A stretch of 64,000 nucleotides of DNA from Jaminaea rosea. Taxonomy: Eukaryota; Basidiomycota; Exobasidiomycetes; Microstromatales. The stretch's first letter is position 1. The number at the start of each line of letters is the position of its first letter. The notes under the pieces are model-generated. The model was not told where the DNA came from, made no database searches, and worked only from the letters and a program-made list of their open reading frames with translations. The stretch is taken from the NCBI RefSeq assembly GCF_003144245.1, contig NW_020289984.1, forward strand, positions 310,001 to 374,000. The letters run 5' to 3'. The position numbers and the translations under genes were made by a program. Positions 45,886 to 56,238 of this stretch are shown piece after piece.

Positions 45886-46310
45886 CGAAGAGCGAGGCGC
45901 AGTCATGCAACATACTGGTTGTGAACACTCTGACAGCACTTTATCATGCCTTTGTTCCGTATGTGGATACCTACAAATGAGGTCCAATCATACGCTCATG
46001 GGCTGCTGTCTCTTACGCTCATGCCACTGACCGGCTGATCCTAATGCTTTGTTACTCGGCATATACGCTTCTGACGGGCGGACAGGAGCTGCGGGACATC
46101 TCGATAGTCAGCTGACGGGCACCTTTGGATCAATAGAAGAACGGTCAAGCCGACAGCCGACAGTTTTCGTGCACATCTTGCTGGACCAGCGCTTTGCTGA
46201 GGCAATGCGAAACAGACGGCGCTGTCTCCCGATCCACAGATTCTGACCGGTAAGAAGGCTGCTTTGGTCTGATACAGGATTGTATCCCTTCTCCTCCCAA
46301 CACACCTGAG
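45886..46310. other. Spacer before member 4
   Basis: About 425 bp. No further family sequence recognised; promoter of member 4. Confidence 0.4.
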
Positions 46311-46978
46311 ATGCAGATCATCCTCTTACCTCTCGCTGTGATCGCTGCGGCAGCGTCGGCAGTGCCAATCTTCATCTGCAGCTGGCGCCCCTTCACGGAC
46401 AGCCCAGAGCTACACAACTTCGAGTGGTATTGTAATGCACAGAAGCGTACGGTCAACAGCTCGCATGCTATCTACAATTGCGATTCTGCTCGTTGGCACA
46501 ACGTCGCCGACTTCGGATATCTCCTCCCCTTTGAAGACCTGCTACGATTTCGTGAGTCCAAAAGCGTGGCCGGATGTCTACGAACAGCTTTTCATCACGT
46601 GTCGCGCAGGTGCTGCTTGTCCAGTTGGAAGAGCAGACGGCTGGGGTCTGGGTGGCTTTTCCGACTGCTACAGCCAGACGTGGGCCGTGTGCATTGGCAA
46701 TAATGGACCTCACGACAACCCCATCCAGTGCTACGTGAGCGTGACCACGCGCTCGCCCAGCTGCTACCTTTCCACTGATCCTCCGCGTCTGACTCCTCTC
46801 TCTCAGCTAGTCGACAGGCACGATGATTGTGAGCCCACTACCGCGTGATAGACTCACTCAGCTGTTCGCTCACGTCGGCCTGCTTCCTTGTTTCTGCTCA
46901 GGTGTGTGGCCCAAAATCTTTGACAATGCTGAAATGGCTCCGGTCCAAGTGCAGGTCTGGAAGCAGAAGAAGAGTTAG
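46311..46978 (+). CDS. Array member 4: secreted 8-cysteine protein (subtype II)
   Basis: Exons are 46311-46551, 46610-46734, 46807-46828 (22 nt) and 46902-46978, giving 154 residues. Signal peptide about 1-17 (LLPLAVIAAAASA). The mature chain opens VPIFICSWRPFTDSPELHNF and has all eight cysteines: CSW, WYC, YNC, ACP, SDC, AVC, IQC, DDC. DLLRF, ADGWG, IGNNGPHDNPIQC, LVDRHDD and APVQVQVW are typical. Intron phases are 1, 0 and 1. Closest to member 5, with which it shares TDSPELHN and WYCNAQK. No enzyme or toxin motif is visible; function unknown. Confidence 0.85.
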
Positions 46979-47310
46979 AGGGAAACAGTAGTAAGGAAGC
47001 TCTGTGTGCAAGTACTCGCCGTCTTCGGCTCATTTTTATAGCTTTTGCTTCCATCTGACGCGCTCGTTACATCTTTTCATGCCTGGTCACCGTGATCACC
47101 CAACGACCCATTGAACTGCCTACTGTAGCACCCAAGGACCATTTGTCAGCCTTGAACCCCTGGGCAGCATCGAGTCAACGGAGGCTGCGTGAATGCAACC
47201 TGCCGTCGTAGCTTTTGCTCGTAGGAGAACAAGGCGGGCGGAAGAGAGGAAACGGAGGCGAGCGTGAAGAGCTTGACTTCTTCGTTGGTCTCCCTCAAGA
47301 CGCGCTTGTC
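46979..47310. other. Spacer between members 4 and 5
   Basis: About 330 bp; 3' flank of member 4 and promoter of member 5. Confidence 0.4.
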
Positions 47311-47996
47311 ATGCGAATCCACATCGTCGCTAAGGCTCTCCTCCCCGCCGTCGCCATCAAGTTCATATCTCGCGTGACAGGAACTCCCATCTTTCTGTGC
47401 TCGTGGAAGCCATTCACGGACAGCCCGGAGCTTCACAATTATCGATGGTACTGCAACGCACAGAAGGAGATCATTGATGATCATGCAGCCCAGTACAGGT
47501 GTGACAGGTCGCGTGGGGAGAATGTGGCCGATCTGGGGTCTTTCACTCCTCTGACTGACCTGCTGCGATTCAGTGAGTTGGCGGCTGCCTTCTACGTGCG
47601 CCGACAATGCGCTGACCTGACCGCGCTGGCAAAGAGTCAGCTTGTCCCACGGATCGACGTGATGGCTGGGGCTACCAGCACGAGATGTGCCAAGGGGAGC
47701 ATTGGGCTGTTTGTTTGGGGGATAACGGACCTCACGATCACCCCATCACATGCTACGTGAGACCGGACCGCGATCGTCTATCGCAACCGCAGAAAGCTCT
47801 GAGATTCTGACTGAGACACCTTGTTCCTCTCGCAGTACGTCGATGCGAGGGACGACTGTAAGTTTAACTCTTCGAAGCCGGCTTGATTTGCAGACAGGCT
47901 GCTCACTCTCGGCTTTGATCAGGCTTGTGGCCCGATAGCTTCAACAACTCTCAAGTCGCCCCTGCGCAGGTGCAGGTGTGGAGCGAGAAGTCCTGA
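47311..47996 (+). CDS. Array member 5: secreted 8-cysteine protein (subtype II)
   Basis: Exons are 47311-47572, 47635-47756, 47836-47857 (22 nt) and 47923-47996, giving 159 residues. The N-terminus (ATG at 47311) is hydrophobic with several basic residues, a somewhat weaker signal peptide than in its siblings. Mature motifs: TPIFLCSWKPFTDSPELHNY, WYCNAQK, YRC, DLLRF, ACP, RDGWGY, EMC, AVCLGDNGPHDHPITC, YVDARDD, APAQVQVW. Eight cysteines are conserved. The acceptor of exon 2 (47634) is a CAAAG; it is the only choice that keeps frame with ACP. Probably a recent duplicate of member 4. Confidence 0.82.
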
Positions 47997-48344
47997 ACGG
48001 GCACGCATGGCATCGCTAGGCATTCAGTGTTGAGGTCATGACCTAGGCAACTTTGAGATCCTCCTTGAGGGAGAGTTGGCATCTGCGCGGTCAGACTGGA
48101 GCCAATCCCTACCGGCCGGACCTTCGCCTGCGGCGGAATTAGCGTAGCCCAGGAGGCAAAGTGTGGAGAGACAGATAGGCCATAGAGTAATCTCCAGCAG
48201 GCAACGTGACCGCCGTGCAACATTTCCGATCTCGCGACCGCAAAGGAAACGGGGTGCAAGCAGCAAAAAGCAATGCTGCAGCTCAGCGTGCCGTGCCTCG
48301 TTCTACCTTCCTTCACACTCTCGCTGGACATCGCTCCTAAGATA
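47997..48344. other. Spacer between members 5 and 6
   Basis: About 350 bp, nothing distinctive; promoter of member 6. Confidence 0.4.
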
Positions 48345-49041
48345 ATGACGATGCTCCTCCTCGTTGTGCTCTTTACGGGCGGCCTCTTCACTTCTGTGCT
48401 TGCCGTGCCCATCTTTGTCTGCAGCTGGCAACTGACAACCGAATCACCGGAGCTGCATGGGTACGACTGGTTCTGCGATGCAGACAAGCAATCGGTCAAC
48501 GCGAGCCACGCGCAGTACATGTGTAATGGGAGGCATTGGGATCAGGTTGCCGACCTTGGATTTGTGGAGCCGACGCGCGACCTTCTGCGATTCCGTAAGT
48601 CGGCCGCATCAGGCTCACTCGTCGTACCTATGCTGACGCTGTCCCCCATGCGCGATCAGGTGCCGCTTGCCCGGAAGGCCAAGACCGTAATGATGGCTAC
48701 GGCTTCACGTATGAAGAGGCTTGCGTCAGCCAGAATTTTGCGGTTTGTCTGGGCAAGAACGGCGCCAATGACAGCTCCATCCAATGTTTCGTGAGTGGGC
48801 ACCGAGCTGAAAGCCATTTCTTCTGCTCGAGGTTGTACCAACCGGCTGATGCGACTTCCGCCTCAGTGGGTCGATCGTCGCGACGATTGTGAGTCGGCAC
48901 CGCCAATCACCTTCAGCAGCTCTGACACTCATCCGCTCACGCGCAACACGCTTTCTGTTGACTCGCATAGGTCTATGGCCGAAGTCCTTCGGCAGCTCAG
49001 CGGAGGCTCCAAGCCTGGTGCAGATCTGGAAACAGAAGTGA
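48345..49041 (+). CDS. Array member 6: secreted 8-cysteine protein (subtype II)
   Basis: Exons are 48345-48594, 48660-48790, 48867-48888 (22 nt) and 48971-49041, giving 157 residues. Signal peptide about 1-20 (TMLLLVVLFTGGLFTSVLA), then VPIFVCSWQLTTESPELHGY. Cysteines: CSW, WFC, YMC, ACP, EAC, AVC, IQC, DDC. DLLRF, RNDGYGF, LGKNGANDSSIQC, WVDRRDD and SLVQIW fit the family. A second ATG two codons on (48351) is equally possible. A longer in-frame start at 48273 would bury the signal peptide and is rejected. Function unknown. Confidence 0.84.
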
Positions 49042-49163
49042 TGGCCAGAGCGGCGGGACTTTGTCCCGCTCAAAGGGCAGAAGCAGGCGATTTTGCGGTG
49101 ACATACGCAAAGCGCACGAACTTTGAGCGCGAATGTAAAGCGAAGCAGAAGACATTCTTATCA
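49042..49163. other. 3' flank of member 6
   Basis: Short spacer between member 6 and the decayed-looking gene on the other strand. Confidence 0.4.
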
Positions 49164-50187
49164 TTATAGAAGGGTATGATAAGTCCTGTTTCGGTTGAAT
49201 TGAAATCCTGCAATCCAGGCAACGAGCGTGGGGTATACGCGGAGGAGGCTGACGCCTTTGGCCAGCGCGGCAGCCTTGGCCCCCGCTGGGAACTCGAAGA
49301 TAGCTCCGTCGAGATAGGCTTCGCCGCGGAGCCAATTGAAGGGAGCAAAGAGAAGACGAAACCGTAGGAGTTGATGCGATCCAATTCGGCCATGTTGAGG
49401 GGCAGGACAAGGCCCCTTGGATCGAGAAACTTGTCGTCACCTACGTGCCGCGCTCTCAGGAGATTGTAGTACACGATTTGACGGGTGATATGGTGTAAGG
49501 TATCGCTGATATGGATATGTGTGTGACTGGGCTCTTGATGCTGGGTGCCTCTAAAGGAGACGACGACGGCTGTCGCTACAAACAAGCCCCTGCTCACCCT
49601 CTGGGAAGCGACTGCACTGGAGAGTTCCGGGACCCGTGGACGGGCCTGAGGCGGCCTGCTGTTGGTGGAAAGTGCCGGCACCCGTCGATGAGCGCTTGCG
49701 AGCGGTAGAGCTGACGCCGCCTTGAGCGGGCTCCGGGCGTATTCCAATGATGGACGCGAAAAGGCGGCTGTGCTTGATCCTGCCAATCAGCTTGAGCGCA
49801 TGTTGGCGGGCCGACCATTGGCGAGCGTGATCGCGCTCAGCGAGAGCTTTGCGACGGATCTCCTGCGCAACGGTGATGAGCTCGTCGATTGTGTTGAGTG
49901 TGATGAGCTCGGCCAAAGCCACAGGACGCATCCGCCCTTCTTCTGCGACCGGTTAAAGGGAATTCGGTCTTGCCTTCGCCTTCTTGCTTGCGCCTCTGCC
50001 GCCCTGCTTCGGTCAGCCGCACAAATGTGAGCTTATTGCCGCAATCCTGGCGGTTATGGTTCCTCCTTAGCAAGGCCCTGAGCCGAGCAAATTGGAAATA
50101 TTGACTCGAACGAGGCTGAGCGCTGAGCGCAACGGGAGCATACTGGTAGGTACCATTGGGTGAGGTAGCACGGCTCTCCATCTTCAT
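49164..50187 (-). pseudogene. Decayed-looking unrecognised gene inside the array
   Basis: Three blocks on the - strand read like real protein but sit in different frames. The first, near 50187-49990, has FARLRALLRRNHNRQDCG. The second, near 49931-49680, has ELITLNTIDELITVAQEIRR and ARQHALKLIGRIKHSRLF. The third, near 49470-49164, has DDKFLDPRGLVLPLNMAEL, then FAPFNWLRGEAYLDGAIFEF and a stop. No clear introns connect them. I do not recognise the protein. It is unrelated to the cysteine-rich family and interrupts the regular spacing of the array. It could also be a gene whose introns I failed to place. Confidence 0.3.
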
Positions 50188-50935
50188 CCGGTTCGAAGAG
50201 CGTTGGAAGCGATATGCCGTCTTTCTCTCGCATCGATGGTGCTCCCTAGATTCCTACTCGTAATGCAGATACTCGTGCCCGCGGCCGCCTATTCCGAGAT
50301 TAGACTGGGCACGACGCCCAATAGTGGAGGACGAGGGTTGCTGCGATGAAAGGATGAGAGTGATGGAGAAGAAAGAAGGGAGATCAGATGCGGAGTCGAC
50401 ATGTCGCTTTCGACCTTGCCTGTCCGCACTCGAGGTCTGGATCGCGGATTGCCGTGCACGGGCCCTCGCGCAAGCAAACGTCGTGCCTGCAGGGCAAACT
50501 GGTGTTTGCAATCGCCTCCGCACCTCGCGACTTTGAGATCACACTCGACAGGACGTCTTCTGCTCCGAAGATCGAGACTGGAAGACGAAGGACTGCAAGG
50601 GTACCATGCGAAGATGAGTGAGTAACTCTGGCTCGCAACGCGCTGAGTCGGACTTGCTCGACACGAGGAGCGCTTGGCTGCGCAAAACAACGTGGCGTGC
50701 CGGGGCGTGATCTCGCCGATTCGGGATACCCTCTCCTCCCAAAGAGATCCCAGCGAGGGCCGTCTGGCATCGTGACCTGTCTCATGACCACTAGCATGAC
50801 CTCGGACAGGCTACACCGACATGGCGAGCGCAAGGCCGGAGGCGCCCGCAGGCGAGTGCGAAAGGCATTAGAGGAAGATGCGATCTTCGTCGAGCTGGTC
50901 CATCCTCCATCCATCCAACTTCTCACCAAGTCACG
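50188..50935. other. Spacer before member 7
   Basis: About 750 bp. Several overlapping frames on both strands without conserved features. Promoter of member 7 at the right end. Confidence 0.4.
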
Positions 50936-51641
50936 ATGCAAGTAGCCATGATTCATGTCGCTGTGATCCTTGCCGCTCACATCGCTGCGTCGGCAAGCGG
51001 GAGAGCCGTCCCAGTCATCTTCTGCTCCTGGAAGCCCTTCACCGACTCGCCCGAGTCGCACGGGTACCATCAATACTGCAGTGCCGAAAAGCAGACATTC
51101 GATGACACGGCCGCATGGTACAGCTGTGACGGTCACCAGGACACGCAAGTTGTGGCTGACATTGGCTTCTTGGACCCCTTTCCTGACTTGCTACGCTTCA
51201 GTGAGTTGATTGCAGCCCGTCCCCTTCGGTCGTTCCCCATCAACAAGCGTTTGATTGAGAAACTGACCTCCTCGCACTGCTAGAGGCAGCATGCCCAAAG
51301 GACAGCCAAGATGGCTGGGGCTACAAGGCCACTCGCTGCCAAAGCGAGGCCTTCGCCGTCTGTCTCGGCGGCGGCAGCCCTCACCAGGAACCAACCGCCT
51401 GCTATGTGAGCCTACCGTGGCCGAACAATCAGACCGAGGTCGTGTCATCTGAGAGCCTCTCCCAATCCAGGGCGTCGACGCGAGCGATGACTGTAAGCAC
51501 GAGCCGAATCGGGAACATTGGTCCATCTCTCGCCCAGCAGATACCTGACCCCTGGCCCCTCTATCAGGCCTATGGCCTAGTCGATTCAGTAGTCCCAAGC
51601 AAGCTCCCGCGCAGGTGTCGGTCTGGAAGCAGAAGCAGTGA
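50936..51641 (+). CDS. Array member 7: secreted 8-cysteine protein (subtype II)
   Basis: Exons are 50936-51200, 51284-51405, 51471-51492 (22 nt) and 51568-51641, giving 160 residues. Signal peptide about 1-22 (VAVILAAHIAASAS), then VPVIFCSWKPFTDSPESHGY. Cysteines: CSW, QYC, YSC, ACP, TRC, AVC, TAC, DDC. PDLLRF, QDGWGY, GVDASDD, LWPSRF and APAQVSVW are conserved. The NGPHD loop is altered to GGSPHQE. A later in-frame ATG at 50948 is possible. Function unknown. Confidence 0.84.
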
Positions 51642-52127
51642 TGCAATGGGGCTTCCGATGCTGGCAATCACCGACATTTCCTCCAACTCCTCGAAGACCT
51701 TTACACTACACGACAGCCCGGCGAATGGGAGCACGACTATCCTGCCTAGTGTGACCGACACGTTGCAATGCACGAGATCAAGCATCACCCTCGAGCCCGT
51801 CGAAGCTGATGCTGTCTCGCCGCCGGCGTGTTGCCTGGCCCTGTGGCTGTTGTCTCTACGAGCGTGATCCCCCGATGGGCGGCTGTTCAGGGTGGTCATT
51901 GGCCCAAACCGATCATGCCTATATCAAACGTCCCGTGAGCGCCACCTCGCCGATATTGGGGTCTCTTATGCTTGGCCCTAATGAGCGCCACGGTGGAGCT
52001 TGCCACGCATAGGCTGAAAGCAAAGAGGCAAGTCAGAGAGACTCCAGACCACAAAAGCGCGAGCAGCACCCCCTACTTTCTCTTCTTTCGCTGTCACTTT
52101 CTTCTGACTCCGCCCGCCACGCCTACG
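51642..52127. other. Spacer between members 7 and 8
   Basis: About 490 bp, no supported gene or relic seen. Confidence 0.4.
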
Positions 52128-52812
52128 ATGCTCCTCGCCCTTCACATTCTCCTTCTGATGCTCATGCGTCTCGCACTGGCAGACCCTCCCCTTGTAGCCT
52201 GCTCATGGAAGCCCTTCACGGACAGCCCCGAAAATCACGGTTATCGTTGGTTCTGCAACGCGCAGAAAAAGCAGCTCGACGGCATACGTGGAGAGTACAG
52301 GTGCGACGACAAACATTGGGCGACCGTGGCCGACATCGGATACGTCGAGCCTTATTTGGTGCTGTTGCGTTTTCGTTAGTACGCTTTTGTCATGGGCCAG
52401 CAGTTTGAAAGCTGATGTCACATCTCCCGCGCGCCCGCAGTGGCTGCCTGTCCTGATGAAACCAAGCGAGAGAATGGCACAGCTACAGGGTATGGTTGGA
52501 CTGACTGGTCTACGTGCTTGTCAAGGTCTTGGGGAGTCTGTCTGGGCAACAACGGACCTCACGACAGTCCCATCCAATGCTTCGTAAGTGGACGTGTCAG
52601 GTGACGCGTCGTGATCTGACCTTGCGCTGACTCCGGCGCCTCTTCTGGGCCCGACCAGTTTGTCGACAGAAAGGATGATTGTCCGTGCGCAACCCGTTGC
52701 CATTGAGAACAGACGCTGACATTAGCTTGCAACGTGCTCAGGTGTGTGGCCCGACAACTTCGGCGCCGTCGAGAAGGCCCCGTCTCAAGTCCAAATCTGG
52801 AAAGAAGGGTGA
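52128..52812 (+). CDS. Array member 8: secreted 8-cysteine protein (subtype II)
   Basis: Exons are 52128-52374, 52441-52583, 52659-52680 (22 nt) and 52742-52812, giving 160 residues. Signal peptide about 1-18 (LLALHILLLMLMRLALA), then PPLVACSWKPFTDSPENHGY. Cysteines: CSW, WFC, YRC, ACP, STC, GVC, IQC, DDC. The loop after ACP is longer than in siblings (about six extra residues, ending GYGW). FVDRKDD, VWPDNF and SQVQIW complete the pattern. The donor after the micro-exon is GTCCGT, away from the GTRAGT consensus. The phase and the next exon still fit the family exactly. Confidence 0.82.
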
Positions 52813-53253
52813 CCGGAGGATGAAGGCAACCGACAGCGCGGCAGTCATGTCCCGACCAACACTCTTCGAGAAGAGCTCTTCACCTTTGAGAAGCCAATGA
52901 TATACGATTGCACCTTACAGCGCTGCGTCTACTCTTGTGCCGTACGGCCCATTGCCGACCGTTCTTGCCAAAACAGCCGCTGCGGTAGTTTTGTCCGTGG
53001 CAAGAAATCCCGAGCGAGTACATCCGCTGACATCGTGTGTCTTCGCGTTCGACGCCAAGCCATACCGACAACTTGCTCCTCAGCAAAGCACCGGCCGTCG
53101 AGGCTCTCGACCAATCAGCCCTGTGACCCTCCTTGGTCAGCTCTTGCTTCTGAGCAGGCAAGAGCATGAGCCAATCGAGAACGTTGCCTTGCCTCCTCTC
53201 TTCAGCCCCCCCTCCCCCCCACTTCCCTCATGCATCACGCCTCCGACCTCAGA
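52813..53253. other. Spacer between members 8 and 9
   Basis: About 440 bp, ending in a C-rich run before member 9. No feature seen. Confidence 0.4.
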
Positions 53254-53915
53254 ATGCTGCAGCATGGCCTCCTCCTTGCTTTCATAGCTGCCATCCCTTT
53301 CGCCCTCCTCCCCATCGTGCATGCGGCTCACACCATCTGCTCCTGGTCTCCTGGTCCCCTCAATCCAGACAAGTACAACTTCACAATGTACTGCGAGGGA
53401 AAAGCGGAGAAGATGAATATGACCTACTACACCTACGGGTGTAAAAGGACGGGTAGGGAGTTGGCTACTTGGGGCATTCAAGGGCCGGGCAAGCTGAACT
53501 TCAGTGAGAACCTTCCATGCGGGATACAGCGGCTCGCTGATGAAGCGAGGTTCTTCTCACGTAGACACACCTTGCGGGAAGAACGGGTTCGCTTTGCATT
53601 ACAAGCCTTTTTACTTGAAACCGTCTTGTCACCAGGTATTGTGGGCCTTCTGCATTAGGCCGGAAGGGGCTACGGCGGAGACGGTCAATTGCAAGGTGAG
53701 ACGTGAGCGAGCGCTGAGGAGGAAGGTGCTCTTGCTGACCTCGCTTGATTTGCTGCAGTACATGAATTCGTGGGATGACTGTAAGTGCTTGACGCCACGG
53801 TCAGAGTCTTTCAGCAGCTGACACCTTCGCTCGCGTCTGAGCAGGCGAGTGGAACACGCCTCTCAAGGAATCCGATATCCCTGGCTTCGTTGATGTCTGG
53901 TCCTTGCACAAGTGA
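53254..53915 (+). CDS. Array member 9: secreted 8-cysteine protein (subtype I)
   Basis: Exons are 53254-53503, 53565-53695, 53759-53780 (22 nt) and 53845-53915, giving 157 residues. Signal peptide about 1-24 (LLLAFIAAIPFALLPIVHA), then AHTICSW. Cysteines: CSW, MYC, YGC, TPCG, PSC, AFC, VNC, DDC. The end EWNTPL...GFVDVWSL pairs it with member 1, at the opposite edge of the array. Unlike member 1 it keeps the separate micro-exon (YMNSWDD). A longer start at 53230 is possible but puts charged residues before the hydrophobic core. Its stop lies 146 bp from the stop of the convergent aminotransferase. Confidence 0.82.
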
Positions 53916-54061
53916 GAAAGTACTTTGAAGCAATAACAGAGGCGCTGCAGTCTTTACCCGCTTAGGCGCAGGCTGGTCCCACCGTGGTGGTAATGAATCC
54001 TCGTCTCTCTGCTCGCGCGGGATGAATCAGTACAGTGCAGCCTTGACCATTCCGCGCACGC

Positions 54062-55868
54062 TTAGCACGCTTGACCCAGACGAGCGGTACCATTCCCAGA
54101 GACGAGGCTCTTGTCCTTCTGCTGACCACCGCAAAGGGCTATGTAAATCCCGTGACACGCCGATGGCACCCCCTGCCCGGCGTGGGTCTGCATGACAGCC
54201 GCAGAGCTGCAAGCTTCTACGACTGCCGCTGCTGCGTCTGCCGCAACAGCAACCACACCCTGCTCTACGTTACTTCGACCCTCGCCAAGGCCCAGCGCAA
54301 GCTCGAACCTCCTCAATCCTTCCCGCAGTGTCTGCTCCGGCATAGCAAACGTGAGCCTAAAGATGCCCGGCGTGGGATGCCAGTAGTTGGAGCCAGGAGT
54401 GACGCACACTCCATGTTGAAGGACTCGACTCCACAGCAGTGCTTCGGCTTCTTGTAGTGCCACTTGGGACTGCTCCGCCGTGCATCCCTCCGGGCGCGTG
54501 ATGGGCATAAATCGGTCTAGATTGGCGACGAGGAAATGACCGGCGTTGGAGTGCGTGTACGGGATGCCGTGCTTCATGCACCACTCCTTGGCCACCTCGT
54601 ACGCCGCGCTGAGCCGCTGTTTGTTCTCCTCGACAAACCAAGCATACAAGGTCTCGTCCCGTAGCAAGCGCGACCAGAGTGCGTCTGCCGGGCTGGACAC
54701 CATGTAGAGCTTGCTGGTGCTCTTCATTGCAGCCACGAGCTGAGGATTATGCTGAGAGATAAAGACGCCCAGCCTGAATCCGTTGAGACCAAAGTCCTTT
54801 GATGCCGAGGTGAGAATATGTACGCGCGATGGATGACAGCCAGAAGCCTCACGCTGCCAGTCGATGGAGAGGGCTGATGTGAATGGGACGGGATGCGGGT
54901 CGTCACTCGTTGCGAAGGTGGAGCGGGCGTAGATCTCATCGACTACGAGGTGGAGGTTGTGCTGCTGCGCAAAGCGACCATATGCTAGGAGCGCAGAGCG
55001 GGTGTAGCAGCGGCCGAGGGGGTTGTGTGGGTTGCAGAGGATGAGGGAGGAGACGCTGCCTGCAGGTGCCGCAGCTAGGGCCTCCTCGAAGCCGCGGAGG
55101 GCCGTCTCGCCATCAAAGGACTCGGCCTCGCTACCATCGCCGTATGGCGAGTAGACAGGGATACACCTCACTCCAGCGCGAGTCATGAGATCGGCATCGA
55201 AGCCGTTGTAGTAGGGCGCGGCTACCAGTGCAGCTTGGCCTGGCTCTGCAAGGTGCTCGAAGAGCTGGTCGAGGAGAGGCCCACAACCGGGGCCCGTCAG
55301 GATGTGCTCCTCAAGGACAGGCGTGACTGGGGAAAATGTGGGGCGATTGAAGTGGTGACTGAGAGCCCCGAAGAGGCGTGTCGAGCCGAAGAGGGAAGTA
55401 CCGTAGGTAAGATCTGTGGGGTCGAGGGGCAGATGCGAGAAGTACTGATAGGGACGCCGAGGAGGGGGAAAGAGTTCAGCGCAGGGGTCGAGGAGAACCG
55501 CGATGCTGCCACGCCTCACCTCGAGGAGCTCCTTCTCCATCAGCGAATTGTTGGCAATGCCCATGTTGATGACGCCAGTCGTGTTCGTCTCGGGCGAGTA
55601 GACGTTGCGGAGGACATCGTCAAAGACTTTCCCTGTCATGCGGTGAGGCGAGAGATGAAAGTGAGTGGATGCCAGCAGACACTGATCCTCTCATCACCCT
55701 TGCCTACGCACAGAAGGGTGTCACGTTGGCGGCGTGAGCCTTGCCCCTCGAGGAGAGCTGAGGCAGCGCAGCCTTATCACTATCGTTGACCTGCGTTTGC
55801 GTCTGCGGGAGGGGGCAGACGTTTGGCTCGCTGAGAATGCGCGGAAAGCAGGCCGGTCCACAGGACAT
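54062..55868 (-). CDS. PLP aminotransferase, ACC-synthase-like
   Basis: Fold-type I PLP enzyme of the 1-aminocyclopropane-1-carboxylate synthase-like group. Exons are 55868-55712 and 55632-54062, giving 575 residues. Visible: LSSRGKAHA and NTTGVINMGIANNSLM (substrate-side N-terminal motifs), YGTSLFGSTRLFGALSHHF, NPHNPLGRCY, VVDEIYARSTF, and the PLP lysine in SASKDFGLNGFRLG (about residue 330), then PGIFRLTFA. The last 80 residues are an Ala/Gly-rich extension. Fungal members include true ACC synthases but also aminotransferases of other specificity, so ethylene precursor synthesis cannot be claimed. It converges on the secreted-protein array. Confidence 0.87.
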
Positions 55869-56238
55869 GGTAGAGGGACGTCGAGGGTAGAGTAGGGTGA
55901 AGAGAAGTCAAAAGGAGGGGATTGTGATTCCAAGCCCATCCTTATCGTGGGTCAGGGTCAGGTGGGGTTGACTCGGTCGCACCAAAAGCTGCGAAGGCAA
56001 CAAAGCGTTGCATCTGTCTATCCGTCGGTCCCTCGCTTCTCTCTCGCGGTTGGACGCCCTGTCCGGTCGCCGCGACTTGCTCCGCCCTCGAGTGAGGCAC
56101 AGATGGATGGCCCGCGCCTCTTCCCGTCCGATGCTCTGTCCGTCGACTCGAACGCGAGAGCCTTCGTCACCCTCATCCTCATCACCACCATCCACCCCGC
56201 ACGACGGGCTCATCCTCTCTCACCGCCGCGCAGCATCT
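55869..56238. promoter_or_regulatory. Bidirectional promoter aminotransferase / GLE1
   Basis: About 370 bp between divergent starts. The reading frame of GLE1 extends upstream to 56008 without a stop, but the added residues are Ser/Arg-rich. Confidence 0.45.
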
